A stretch of DNA of 64,000 bases from Lachnospiraceae bacterium (GTDB lineage Bacteria; Bacillota; Clostridia; Lachnospirales; Lachnospiraceae). The stretch spans positions 25,067-89,066 of the forward strand of contig JAFSIS010000078.1 in the NCBI GenBank assembly GCA_017439665.1, given 5' to 3'. Under the pieces are notes generated by a model. The model did not search any database and was not told the DNA's origin. It worked only from the letters and a program-made list of their open reading frames with translations. This document shows, in pieces, positions 43,020-52,616 of the stretch (position 1 is the stretch's first letter; every line of letters begins with the position of its first letter). Made by a program: the position numbers and the translations under genes.

Positions 43020-43832
43020 ATGCGAAAAATAATGAAAAAGAAACTGGCCTTATTCTCCCTGTCCTTCCTCCTGCTCTGTGCCGCAGGATGTAACAAAAAA
43101 GAGGATTCTGTTTCCCTGAACTCTGAAACGACAGCTACTGTATCTGAAAGTGTGGAGGCTGTTGAAACGGCTGCTTCTGCAGAAGCTACACAGGAGACTT
43201 CTTCCATTGAAGAGACTGTTGAAGACAGCCTGCCCATACTTCAGGAAGGGGACTGGCAGTTCATTCTCTGCGATCAATATGGTAATATCCCTGTTTGTGG
43301 TTTTAACTTTACAGAAATTCCAGGCGAACTTGAATTTCTAAGAATAGCCACTAATGGAAAAGATGGGTCTGTAAATTATCCTTTCTTTGAAAAAGAAATT
43401 ACTCTTCCTGATACCCTTGAGATTTCCTATTTCGAGACTTTTTTCAAAGATTATAATGATCCTCTCTATACAGCTGATCCTGCTAATACCTACACCCTCC
43501 GAATTCATGTACTTCGTAATGTACGTTTTGAGGCCCAAGCTGACGAAATTTCAACCTATGAGAAAAAAGCTATTCTGGAAACCTACTGGGGACCCGTAGA
43601 AATCTATTATGATACTAAGGGTTGTGAATATGCATTTTTAACCATTGATACTTCCAGTGAAACTTATGTCATTAGAATTATCTGCAATCCAACACGCATT
43701 CCCCCTGAAACAAGATACTGGGGCTATCTGGAAAAACAGCTTCCTGTCATGTTTGCACCAGCCTCTGAGAGTGATGCACCAGCCCCCGAGAGTGGTATAC
43801 CGGCTTCTGAAAGTGATGGAGAAACCAGCTAA
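43020..43832 (+). CDS. secreted lipoprotein
   Basis: A 270-residue lipoprotein. The signal MRKIMKKKLALFSLSFLLL ends in the lipobox CAAGC (lipidated Cys about residue 24). A Glu/Ser/Thr/Ala-rich linker (about 30-75) is followed by a compact domain with QEGDWQFILCDQYGNIP. The C-terminal tail is a Pro/Ala/Ser/Glu repeat (ASESDAPAPESGIPASESD). The ATG at 43020 follows AAAGGAG. It is the first gene after the palindromic promoter and precedes the MBOAT and AlgX-like genes. I do not recognise the domain. Position suggests it belongs to the same envelope-modification system. Confidence 0.75.
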   Translation: MRKIMKKKLALFSLSFLLLCAAGCNKKEDSVSLNSETTATVSESVEAVETAASAEATQETSSIEETVEDSLPILQEGDWQFILCDQYGNIPVCGFNFTEIPGELEFLRIATNGKDGSVNYPFFEKEITLPDTLEISYFETFFKDYNDPLYTADPANTYTLRIHVLRNVRFEAQADEISTYEKKAILETYWGPVEIYYDTKGCEYAFLTIDTSSETYVIRIICNPTRIPPETRYWGYLEKQLPVMFAPASESDAPAPESGIPASESDGETS

Positions 43833-43874
43833 GGCTGATTTCTCCACAATAGATTATGAGGTAGGGAGTAGTTT

Positions 43875-45272
43875 ATGGTTTTTTCAAGTGAAAATTTTCT
43901 ATTTGTCTTTTTACCAATGATGTTGGTTTTGTATTACTTATTTTTTTCTTTTCCCATTCTGACAAGAAATGTTCTTCTTCTGCTGGGAAGTCTGCTATTC
44001 TACGCATGGGATACTTCCGGCTACGTATTTTTAATGGTCCTTGTCATCATTTTTACATGGATATATGGACTCATCATTTCTTCCCTGAGAGAAAGCCGCT
44101 ATGCAGGCTCTATATTGACTGTGATGATACTCAGCTATGCTGCCTTGTTTATTTACTTTAAATATAGTGGTTTTCTGCTGAAAAACGTAAACACTATATT
44201 GGGGACTTCCATTTCCGTTCCAGATATACTTCTTCCCCTTGGAATCTCATTTTATATGTTTCAGGCAATCTCCTATGTCATAGACGTATCCCGGGGAACT
44301 GTAGCTGCACAGAAGAATTTACTGTATGTAGGATTATATATAGCATTTTTTCCTCAATTAATCGCCGGACCAATCGTCAGATATGAAGCGATCAGCGAGC
44401 AAATATTTCATCGAAAAGAAAATTTCAGCCTTTTTGCCACTGGAGTGAATAAATTCATCTTTGGATTAGCCAAAAAAGTAATTATCGCCAATAATCTTGC
44501 CATCGTTTCTGACTATGCTTTTTCTATGGTAGTTGATCGTGTCTACCATGGTTCGACGCTTATGGCCTGGCTGGGTGCAATCTCCTATATGCTGCAGATA
44601 TTCTTTGACTTTTCAGGCTATTCCGACATGGCAGTAGGGCTGGCTGCAATGTTTGGTTTCCATATAGATGATAATTTTAACTATCCCTATATTTCCAAAA
44701 GTCTTTCTGAATTTTGGCGAAGGTGGCATATTTCTTTGCAAACCTGGCTGAATGATTATCTCTATATTCCGTTGGGCAAAAAACATACTTCCACTCCTTT
44801 GCGAAATTACCTCAATATATTTATTGTATGGCTATTCTCCGGATTATGGCATGGAGCAGACTGGTCTTTTGTTCTGTGGGATTTATATAACTGTCTGTTT
44901 ATTATCTATGAAAAAAAGAGGGGAAAGTGGGATATCGGGCATATTTATACTCTCCTGGTCATCCTCTTTAGCTGGGTCATTTTTCGTTCCAACACAACTT
45001 ACGATGCTTTTGTGTACCTGGCAGCAATGTTTGGAAAAAGTCAGTATGGAATGATTGACCCTACTGCCGTTGCCTATTTACAGCAGCATGGGATTTATTA
45101 TCTGTCTGCCATTCTGTTTTCTGCACCCTTTATTCCAAAATTAGCTCTTCTGCTTCAACAAAACAGAATCTGGAACTTAGCCTATACTTTTGCTCAACTC
45201 TTTCTTTTGTGTGTCTGCATTATCTTTGTATTAAATCAGGCATACGATCCTTTTATTTACTATAATTTTTAA
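43875..45272 (+). CDS. MBOAT-family O-acyltransferase (AlgI/DltB-like)
   Basis: A 465-residue multi-pass membrane protein. It has the MBOAT core LGISFYMFQAISYVIDVSRG, FFPQLIAGPIVRY, FFDFSGYSDMAVGLA, SLSEFWRRWHISLQTWLNDY and the catalytic histidine in SGLWHGADWSFVLW. The family transfers acyl groups across the membrane to extracellular polysaccharide, as AlgI does for alginate. A GGGAG site precedes the ATG. The lipoprotein upstream and the AlgX/AlgJ-like gene 13 nt downstream complete an O-acetylation cassette. Confidence 0.93.
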   Translation: MVFSSENFLFVFLPMMLVLYYLFFSFPILTRNVLLLLGSLLFYAWDTSGYVFLMVLVIIFTWIYGLIISSLRESRYAGSILTVMILSYAALFIYFKYSGFLLKNVNTILGTSISVPDILLPLGISFYMFQAISYVIDVSRGTVAAQKNLLYVGLYIAFFPQLIAGPIVRYEAISEQIFHRKENFSLFATGVNKFIFGLAKKVIIANNLAIVSDYAFSMVVDRVYHGSTLMAWLGAISYMLQIFFDFSGYSDMAVGLAAMFGFHIDDNFNYPYISKSLSEFWRRWHISLQTWLNDYLYIPLGKKHTSTPLRNYLNIFIVWLFSGLWHGADWSFVLWDLYNCLFIIYEKKRGKWDIGHIYTLLVILFSWVIFRSNTTYDAFVYLAAMFGKSQYGMIDPTAVAYLQQHGIYYLSAILFSAPFIPKLALLLQQNRIWNLAYTFAQLFLLCVCIIFVLNQAYDPFIYYNF

Positions 45273-45285
45273 GGAGAAGATACGT

Positions 45286-46350
45286 ATGCGGGAAAAAATT
45301 ATTGCCATATGCTTCCTGATTATTATATTCGTAATTCCATTGTCAACTATCGGAAAAAAACTAATATCCACTTCTGATCATACATTTTCAGATAGCACCT
45401 CAGTAAGTGAAAGTGTATTTCATGATGAACAGGAGGTGAACACTACTGACGCTTCTACCTTCACCGATTATGTTGAACGCTTTACTGATGACCTAATTCT
45501 GATTGAGGATGCGGCAAAGGTAACACATACTCTTGCTGCTGCATTAAGTGATGATGCATATATTGACTCTGACCAGGTCCTGGCCGGCAAAGGTGGCTGG
45601 CTATTTTACAAAAGAGCTGATGATGGGACATCCTTACAGGACTATCAGGGAATATCCATTTTTTCAGAAGATACACTGGAAAAAATAAGTAAAAGTCTGA
45701 TTCAGCAACGGGATGCTTTTCAAGACAGAGGAATCCGTTTTGCAGTAATGATTATCCCCAACAAAGAAATCGTCTACGAAGATTATATGCCCTCAACGAT
45801 TACTCGCATATCAGAAGAAACCCGCTGTGATATACTGGTCAAATATTTAACTGATAACACTGACCTTGAAATCATTTATCCCAAGGAGGATTTGATCAAT
45901 GCAAAATACCATAATCAAATCTATTATAAATATGACACTCACTGGAATAGGATTGGTGCACATATCGGAGTGCAAAGTATACTAAAAAAATTATATGGAA
46001 CTTATCAGGATATTTCAGATACCAAAATCATTATAGAAAATCAAAATAAAAGTGGTGATTTAGCCAGCTTGATTAATATGCAGGAAAAATATTGTGACGA
46101 TACAGAATACTCCCTGGATATATCCAGTTATGACCCAAAGCAGATTGTAAATGATAAATTACTGATCATAGGTGATTCCTTTTGCGATATGATGTTAGAC
46201 GATTTAGATTACTATTTCGAAGAAGTATATCCTGTGGGGGTATGGTCATTTAAAATGAGTATGCTGGATACCTACCAGCCGGATATTGTCATATGGGAAT
46301 GTGTAGAAAGATATGCAGACCGTCTAAACTGGATCAACCTGGTTAAATAA
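45286..46350 (+). CDS. AlgX/AlgJ-like SGNH acyltransferase partner
   Basis: A 354-residue protein with an N-terminal membrane anchor (about residues 5-20). The outer domain has GKGGWLFYKRADDGTSLQDY, the catalytic-type DTHWNRIGAH motif and the GDSF nucleophile block (LLIIGDSFCDMMLDDLDYYF). This combination defines the AlgJ/AlgX SGNH-hydrolase-like group that accepts the acetyl group from an MBOAT protein and puts it on a glycan. An AAGGAG site precedes the start and it follows the MBOAT gene by 13 nt. The acceptor polymer is unknown. Confidence 0.85.
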   Translation: MREKIIAICFLIIIFVIPLSTIGKKLISTSDHTFSDSTSVSESVFHDEQEVNTTDASTFTDYVERFTDDLILIEDAAKVTHTLAAALSDDAYIDSDQVLAGKGGWLFYKRADDGTSLQDYQGISIFSEDTLEKISKSLIQQRDAFQDRGIRFAVMIIPNKEIVYEDYMPSTITRISEETRCDILVKYLTDNTDLEIIYPKEDLINAKYHNQIYYKYDTHWNRIGAHIGVQSILKKLYGTYQDISDTKIIIENQNKSGDLASLINMQEKYCDDTEYSLDISSYDPKQIVNDKLLIIGDSFCDMMLDDLDYYFEEVYPVGVWSFKMSMLDTYQPDIVIWECVERYADRLNWINLVK

Positions 46351-46355
46351 TCTCT

Positions 46356-46379
46356 CAGGAGCTGCTGTTGCAGCTCCTG
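46356..46379 (+). terminator. hairpin after the O-acetylation cassette
   Basis: A perfect 10-bp stem CAGGAGCTGC / GCAGCTCCTG with a 4-nt loop, directly after the AlgX-like stop. No T-tract follows, so termination is likely but weak. Confidence 0.5.
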
Positions 46380-46422
46380 ACTGTGATACTATTAACACAA
46401 AAAATGAAAAGTTTTACGCTGC

Positions 46423-48393
46423 TCACTCTCCTTTAAACAGCTCTGTTAACTTTTCCCAGAAACTTACAGACTCTTGAACTTCTTCCACAACTGTCTCTGC
46501 TTCTGTTACCTGAATGGCATCGGTTTTGATGACAAACTGCACCGATCTGATCTGGGTATTCTTTTCAGAGACGAAGGATACGATTTCCTCTTCTTCTCCC
46601 AGTACAGAGGACAGCAGGGAATCGATTTCTTCTTCCACCTTACTGTCCAGTCCGGAAACCTCATCTGTAAATTTTCCTGTACCATCTGCCAATTCTCTTG
46701 CTCCGTCATCCAGCTTTTTTGCTCCGTCACTTAACTCTTTTACTCCCTCATTCACTTCCTTTGCTCCGTCATCCAGTTGGGTGGTTCCCTCCCGTAATTC
46801 TCCCACTGCTGCGTGCAGCTCATACACAGAGGTATGCAATAAATCTATTCCTGAATACAGAGTATTGGCTCCGTTTTGCAAAGATACAGCACCGGAAGCC
46901 ACATAACCTACGCCCGAGGTATAGGCCAGTAAACCCTGATAGAAGGTGTTATAGCTGTCCAGCTGACTTTTTAAGGAAGATATTCCTGCTGTTATGGCGG
47001 AACCTGCACTGCTTACCGCATTTTCAATCTGTGTCTGTACCTCACTGCTGTTCATCATCTCCTGAATAGCCTGGTTTCGTATTCCCTCTTTCTCTTCCTC
47101 TGTCAGGTCATCTACTGATACGTTCTGCCCCGCTGCCTGCAAAGACTGAACATATGCCTCGTATAACTGCTCTGCCTGTGCATTTATCTGGGCAGTAACC
47201 TGTTTAAGGGCTGCCTGATAGGCCTGTTCCCTTACGGCTGTCGTATCAATTGATCCGGATATCCCATTTAACACATCTGCATAATTTGCAGGCGTAAGAT
47301 CCACCGTAATACCATTTGCACTAAGCTGTGTTTCGGCAGCCACACACAGGGACTCAAAAACTGAAAAAGCTGCCCCTGTCAGTTCTGCATTTTTCCCCGC
47401 CAGATCACCCAGGCCATCGGACAGTTCATTAATTCCGCCGGAAAGGCTTCCCACACCACTATGTAATTCTCCTACTTTCGTCACCAGGGTTCCTGTAGCA
47501 CTGTACAGGGTATTCACCCCATCTCCCAGAGTGCTGATTCCCTGATACAGCTTATCCGTACCATCATACAGTTCATCGGCTCCTGTCTGCAGCTTGCCTG
47601 TTCCTTCCTTGAGACTTCCGACCCCATCATCCAGCTCAGTGACTGCATCGGTTATCTCATCCAGCTTATCCTGATAATCGGCCTCATCAATATCCATATC
47701 CATGCTCAGCCGGACACCATTTATAGCTATCCCTTCCATTTCAAAGGCTTCTACTGTGGACGTAATTTCAATTTGGGTCTCCCGCCCCGGTAAAATCGTA
47801 TAAGTGATCTGCTTGTTCTTTCCCACATTGGCTATGGTCGCTCCCTCTGCCACAATATTTTTACACTTCTTTGTATCCAGAAGGAAGGTAGCCTGGAGGG
47901 CATAGCCGTTAAAAAAAGAAGCCTCTGCCCTGGGATTTCTTTGGATGGACATGGTAAGTTTAAGCTTTCCGCTTTTTCCTGCAATATCCTCTGCCAAATA
48001 TTCCTTCCCATCCAAATTATAATGAATTACGATCAGCCAGGGCATCTCTTTATCCGTAAGTTTTCCTTCATAATAAAGCTTTCCTGCTCCGGTATTAATG
48101 GTGATCTTCCCATTTTCATAGTTGATTTTATCAACGGTGGTCATATTTCTGAGTTCTTCATACTCTCCGTAATCCAGAATCTGCCCATCATCTTCCGGCT
48201 CAAAGCTATTAACCACATGGATCTCCTTTAGCGAGCCATCCGGATGAATACTGATATAGACCACCTCCTCCTTGGGAGTATTTACTTTCCTGGCAAAAGC
48301 AGTTAACGGCATGGCTGTTACGGTCAAAAGCAGAGTACAAAAACACACCACTATTTTTTCTATTCTTTTTTTCATGGTTCGTTTTTCTTTCAT
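46423..48393 (-). CDS. secreted YhgE-like coiled-coil protein
   Basis: A 656-residue protein. A signal-like N-terminus (MKKRIEKIVVCFCTLLLTVT) leads to a domain of about 200 residues (VVYISIHPDGSLKEIHVVNSF). A very long stretch of heptad-like repeats with the pattern L-x-x-G-x-x-x-L and many G-A-x-x-L-x-D-G units follows (ELDDGVGSLKEGTGKLQTGA; ELSDGAKKLDDGARELADGT). Such repeats occur in YhgE/Pip-type proteins, usually paired with an MMPL exporter. Here the exporter gene 72 bp upstream (48466-50167) is broken. The end (FWEKLTELFKGE) has no clear anchor. Confidence 0.8.
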   Translation of the reverse strand: MKEKRTMKKRIEKIVVCFCTLLLTVTAMPLTAFARKVNTPKEEVVYISIHPDGSLKEIHVVNSFEPEDDGQILDYGEYEELRNMTTVDKINYENGKITINTGAGKLYYEGKLTDKEMPWLIVIHYNLDGKEYLAEDIAGKSGKLKLTMSIQRNPRAEASFFNGYALQATFLLDTKKCKNIVAEGATIANVGKNKQITYTILPGRETQIEITSTVEAFEMEGIAINGVRLSMDMDIDEADYQDKLDEITDAVTELDDGVGSLKEGTGKLQTGADELYDGTDKLYQGISTLGDGVNTLYSATGTLVTKVGELHSGVGSLSGGINELSDGLGDLAGKNAELTGAAFSVFESLCVAAETQLSANGITVDLTPANYADVLNGISGSIDTTAVREQAYQAALKQVTAQINAQAEQLYEAYVQSLQAAGQNVSVDDLTEEEKEGIRNQAIQEMMNSSEVQTQIENAVSSAGSAITAGISSLKSQLDSYNTFYQGLLAYTSGVGYVASGAVSLQNGANTLYSGIDLLHTSVYELHAAVGELREGTTQLDDGAKEVNEGVKELSDGAKKLDDGARELADGTGKFTDEVSGLDSKVEEEIDSLLSSVLGEEEEIVSFVSEKNTQIRSVQFVIKTDAIQVTEAETVVEEVQESVSFWEKLTELFKGE

Positions 48394-48465
48394 CTTTTTT
48401 GCTTCCTTTCTATAATGATGTAAGAAACTCAGTAAACACTCTCTTTTCTATCATCCTTCACAACG

Positions 48466-50167
48466 TCACAGGATAACTTCCTTCTTACCAATCACCAGCC
48501 TGTCAAAAATAAGTAAAAGTCCCGGCAGAACAAAGAGTACGATCATCAGAGAAAAAATTGCTCCTCTTCCAATAAAGATTCCCAGCTGTGCCAGCAGCTG
48601 ATTGGTTGATAAATATCCCAGCAGCAAACCTACCACAGTCAGCACACTTCCGGAGGTCAGAATAGAAACGGTCACATCGGCTACCGTCTGCACTAGGGCT
48701 TCCCGTTTTCCTGATCCTTCTCTGTTTTCCTTATAACGCTCTGTCATCAGGATAGCATAGTCAACCGTTGCTCCCAGCTGTACTGAGCTGATGATCAGAT
48801 AGGCAATATAAAAAATCCTGTGATCCATGAAATAAGGAATGGCCAGATTAATCCAGATGGCCGTTTCGATACTCAGTACCAGAATGATCGGTACAGACAG
48901 AGATTTCATGGTAAACAAAAGCACTACAAATACGGCTCCGATAGCCAGCAGATTTACCTTCACCATATCTGCTGTAATCGTCTCCATCAGATCATAAGTG
49001 TTGATTCCTTCTCCGGCCAGATGATATGTACCGGGATAACAGGTCTCTGCCAAAGCCTTTATCTCTTCTACCAGAGTAACCGTTTCCGTCCCCTCATAAT
49101 CTGCCTCCACAGAAATCACAAAGCGGCTGTAATTCTCCGATTTGAGCAGAGACAGAGTTTCACCGTCAAGGTAGCTTTCCGGAATTTCTGCGCCCACCGT
49201 ATCCACGTAGGAAATGATATCCTTTACCTCAGGAATATCTTTAAGCTGATCCGAAAGCTTACGTTCCGACTCATTATCTGACTTTGGTACCAGTAAGACA
49301 TAGGTGTCGCTTTTTCCGAATATCGCTTCTATGGCTGTATTATCCCGGCCATAGACGGTTCCCTCCCCATAAATCTGCGAGGAACCGTAATAATAAGCAT
49401 TGGCATTGGATGCAAGGTAAGCGGGAATCATCAGGATGCAAAATACTCCCACCATGGGCAGGGATATTTTTCTTACCAATTTTCCAAAGCCGGTAAATCC
49501 GGGCAAAAATCTCTCCAAAAATCAGATTAGTCCCATTATTGATCATAATGGCAACTCCCAGCCCCAGTAAGATGATCACCGGCTGAATCCAGGATTTTGT
49601 GGTCAAAACCAGGACCAGAAGAACAAAAATAATGGCGATGATCGTAATTGTCTGTATTTCAGATATGGTATTGGTAGTGGCCAGTGCTGTAGAAACTGCA
49701 CTTCCGGTCATGGCATTTTCCTCTCCGATTACCTCCCGGATCGCTTCCACCGCCTCTATCCGCTTTTCCTCTTCTACAGTAACGCTGAACAGAGCACAAT
49801 TCTTTTGATAATAGTTTTCTACAACCTCGCTGTCCAATAGGGAAAAGGGTATGGTTATATCCACCGAGTCATCCAGCCAGATGACTGAGCTCACCCCTTC
49901 TACAGCTTCCAGCTTCTCCTTATACTCCAGAGCCTCCGGAATCGTAACCTCCTTCACCATTACTCTTGCATTGGGAATCCCACCTTCAAATTCCTCCTGC
50001 ATAACCTCCAGGGCAACCGTTGACTGAGCATCAGAAGGCAGATAATCATTCATGTCGTAATTGACAGCTACCATTGATTGTAAAAACATACAGACTATGC
50101 TGAAAAGAATAAAAAGAATCAAGATACTCTTTCGCCGCTTCACGACCTGTTCATAAAACCTTTCCAT
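48466..50167 (-). pseudogene. MMPL/RND-type exporter with out-of-frame internal deletion
   Basis: Two halves in different frames. The 5' half (from ATG 50167, AGAGG site) encodes TM1, the first outer loop, TM2 and TM3 up to NNGTNLIFGEI, then continues with non-homologous residues to a stop at 49340. The 3' half picks up in another frame at ERFLPGFTGFGKLVRKIS, giving TM7, the second outer loop and TM8-TM12 to 48466. TM4-TM6, with the SMDY-type residues expected after GEI, are missing. The join near 49505-49520 lies in GGAGAGATTT, which could encode both GEI-F and ERF, suggesting a deletion at short homology. About 100 residues seem to be lost. It is preceded by a TetR gene with paired operators. 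Confidence 0.8.
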
Positions 50168-50315
50168 ATTTTTTCCTCTTACATGTATTTAAAATTCCGT
50201 AACATTCCAGCCTCATATAATTTACAATATAAAGCTGACATTTTACTGACTATCCCATTTTAAAAAAATCCCCTGTGCTTTCCCACGGATAGTTATGGGC
50301 TTTTGTGTGAAATCC

Positions 50316-50354
50316 GGTCAAATCATTTGATCTGACCATCAAATTTGATGGTCA
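50316..50354. promoter_or_regulatory. two abutting palindromic operators
   Basis: TGACCATCAAA / TTTGATGGTCA is a perfect 22-bp palindrome (50333-50354). An overlapping imperfect one (50316-50337, GGTCA...TGACC) shares half-sites. Together they lie between the TetR gene and the exporter, the place for a divergent repressor. Confidence 0.7.
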
Positions 50355-50370
50355 GCTGTCCGTTTTTTTC

Positions 50371-50398
50371 TTGAATAACCATTTTCGTAGACTATAAT
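50371..50398 (+). promoter_or_regulatory. promoter of the TetR-like gene
   Basis: TTGAAT (50371-50376) and TATAAT (50393-50398), 16 bp apart, starting 17 bp after the palindrome. Confidence 0.65.
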
Positions 50399-50427
50399 GA
50401 TAATATACTGCTTTGGAGGATTTTAAG

Positions 50428-51012
50428 ATGAAATACGAAATTACGTCCTTAAACACAAAAAAGACTCTTGCCGAGTCTTTAAAAAAGATTATGCAAAAGA
50501 AAAGCTTTTCCAAGATTACCGTAAGTGAGATCATTGCTGATTGCGGGCTGAATCGGAAAACCTTCTATTATCATTTTGAGGATATTTATGCTTTGTTGAA
50601 ATGGATTTTTGATCATGAAGCTGTAGAAGTGGTAAAACATTTTGACCTGACGATAGACTATGAGGAAGCCATTCTTTTCGTCATGGACTATGTGGAAAAA
50701 AATGACTACCTCATCAACTGTGCCTTCGACTCTATCGGCCGTGAAAAAATGAAGCACTTTTTCTATGCCGATTTTATCCAGCTCACTTCCTCCATTATTG
50801 ACAGTGCCCAAAAAGAAGCTGGTAGCCATCTGGATCCGGAATACAAAAACTTTCTCTGCCAGTTTTACACAGAGGCATTGGCCAGTATATTAATTGACTG
50901 GATAAGGAATCGGGAAACACGAAACCGTACCCGTACCATTCAATTTGTCTCCAATACATTGAAAATATCCCTGCAGGGAATTATGGGTGCAGATCTTTTT
51001 TTGCATCTTTAA
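50428..51012 (+). CDS. TetR-family transcriptional regulator
   Basis: A 194-residue regulator. The N-terminal HTH is in KTLAESLKKIMQKKSFSKIT and the recognition helix in CGLNRKTFYYHFEDIYALL, typical of TetR. The C-terminal ligand domain resembles that of the DhaS-like group. TTGGAGG precedes the ATG at 50428. It is divergent from the broken MMPL exporter, with two palindromes between, and probably represses exporter and itself. Its 3' end overlaps the 3' end of the BCCT gene by 32 bp (convergent). Confidence 0.88.
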   Translation: MKYEITSLNTKKTLAESLKKIMQKKSFSKITVSEIIADCGLNRKTFYYHFEDIYALLKWIFDHEAVEVVKHFDLTIDYEEAILFVMDYVEKNDYLINCAFDSIGREKMKHFFYADFIQLTSSIIDSAQKEAGSHLDPEYKNFLCQFYTEALASILIDWIRNRETRNRTRTIQFVSNTLKISLQGIMGADLFLHL

Positions 51013-52438
51013 AAAAGCTGGCCACAACGATAACAATGATGATTCCAATAGGAAAGGCTGCAATAATCGATACGGACTGCAGGCTGTACATGGAGTTTTC
51101 AGAAAAAATCAGAGCAATCGGCAGCAAAATGAATACCACAGACCAATAGGTGCGCACTCCCTTTCCCGGCTCACTTCCCCGAGGCATAAATTTATAGGAA
51201 TAGTAGGCCACTACAATGGTAATGGAATCAAATGTAGTAGCATAAAACATGATCATGGAGATCACCAGTAAGACCAGTCCCAGCGTACTCGCAGGCAGAG
51301 TATCAAAGATGCGGATAATCGCCTGTGCGTAATCTCCTCCCTGGGCAATATAACCGGAAATATCCACTCCATGCTTAAGCTGTTGCGCCATTCCGTAATT
51401 TCCCATAACAATGAAAGCCGTATAGGTACCTGCAAGTCCCAAGCCAAAGCATCCAAAAACCGTATTTTTAACGGTTCTTCCTTTACTGATGCTGCCAATA
51501 AAAAAGGGGGTTGCCACACACCAGACCATCCAATAAGACCAGTAATAAACGGTCCAGTTCTGTGCGAAGCTATATTCTCTTAAGGGATCCATCCATGTAG
51601 CCATTCCGATAAAATGCTGAAGCATATTTCCCAATGCAGAAAATCCACTTTCCAGAATGTATCCAGCTTCTCCTCCCAAAAGAAAAAAATACAAAAGAAG
51701 GCCAATAAAGACATACACACACCAGGAAGCCAGTCTGGCTATCCCCTTCATTCCCGTGAGTACCGTCAGGGTATAAATGCAGGCAATAAGCAGCAGAATG
51801 ACTATGGTCAGCACTACCGTATCCGGCAGTCCGAAAATTTTTGAAACAGCTGCCGACAATAAAGGTGTAGCCAGGGAAAAGGTGGTGGCTGTTCCTGCTA
51901 ACAAGGCAAAAACAGCAAACAGATCAATCACCTTTCCCCAGAATCCATCCACCTTATCTCCCAATAGCGGTCTGCAGGCTTCAGAAAACTTCTGCTTATT
52001 CCGGTTACGAATGTGGAGCATAAATCCGAATGCTACCGCTAAAATAATATAGAAGCTCCACACGATCGGCCCCCAATGGAACAAAGGATAGGTGGAGGCC
52101 CATTTTTGTATTCCACCAAGCTCCTGTATGTATGGCTCATTAGCATATAGCGCCCACTCGCAAAGAGAGTAAAAAACGATATCAGCCGCCATAGTAGAGG
52201 TAAAGATCATAGCTCCCCACTGCAGTGAGGAATACTGCTTTTCTTCTTCTCTTCCGAAACGGATATTTCCATAAGGGGAAAGCGCCATATATAGTGCAGT
52301 AATCAGGGCCCCCGCACCAAACAAGCCATAATAGATTCCCCATTTATCTCCCAAAAAAGAACGCAGCAGATTCAGCATATTCCGGGACTGTCCCGGCAAT
52401 ACCACAAAAACCAGGCAAAGTACCAGAATAATCGCCAA
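50981..52438 (-). CDS. BCCT-family betaine/carnitine/choline transporter, 5' end damaged
   Basis: A 485-residue 12-TM transporter from a TTG at 52438. The BCCT signature is present (MGNYGMAQQLKHG, QWGAMIFTSTMAADIVFYSL, CEWALYANEP, FHWGPIVWSFYI and the transport-path WTVYYWSYWMVWCVATPFF). The open frame continues upstream of 52438 as LKLEKENIDWVAIVVPL, which looks like the true N-terminus, to about 52495, but no ATG, GTG or TTG is available there. An ATG at 52503-52505 is out of frame by one base (AATTAAAC where AATAAAC would join it). A foldback element (52506-52616) abuts it and has removed the normal ribosome binding site. Expression may be impaired. Confidence 0.8.
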   Translation of the reverse strand: MAIILVLCLVFVVLPGQSRNMLNLLRSFLGDKWGIYYGLFGAGALITALYMALSPYGNIRFGREEEKQYSSLQWGAMIFTSTMAADIVFYSLCEWALYANEPYIQELGGIQKWASTYPLFHWGPIVWSFYIILAVAFGFMLHIRNRNKQKFSEACRPLLGDKVDGFWGKVIDLFAVFALLAGTATTFSLATPLLSAAVSKIFGLPDTVVLTIVILLLIACIYTLTVLTGMKGIARLASWCVYVFIGLLLYFFLLGGEAGYILESGFSALGNMLQHFIGMATWMDPLREYSFAQNWTVYYWSYWMVWCVATPFFIGSISKGRTVKNTVFGCFGLGLAGTYTAFIVMGNYGMAQQLKHGVDISGYIAQGGDYAQAIIRIFDTLPASTLGLVLLVISMIMFYATTFDSITIVVAYYSYKFMPRGSEPGKGVRTYWSVVFILLPIALIFSENSMYSLQSVSIIAAFPIGIIIVIVVASFFKDAKKDLHP

Positions 52439-52505
52439 AGGAACGACGATGGCTACCCAGTCAATATTTTCTTTTTCCAGTTTCAGTTGTTTAATTACTA
52501 CTCAT

Positions 52506-52616
52506 CTAGTGTAACGGTTTCTAAATAACTGCACCATTCACATATACATTTTGTCCTGTACTATTGGGAAGATAGACATGTGATATGGTGTAGTTAATTT
52601 AAAACTGTTACACTAG
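52506..52616. repeat. 111-bp MITE-like foldback element
   Basis: CTAGTGTAACGGTTT (52506-52520) and AAACTGTTACACTAG (52602-52616) match in 14 of 15 positions. A longer imperfect inverted repeat inside (ACTGCACCATTCACAT / ATGTGATATGGTGTAGT) makes the whole element a foldback. Its right end supplies the last codons of the VOC gene (EASVTVLN and stop) and its left end abuts the BCCT start. Confidence 0.8.
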
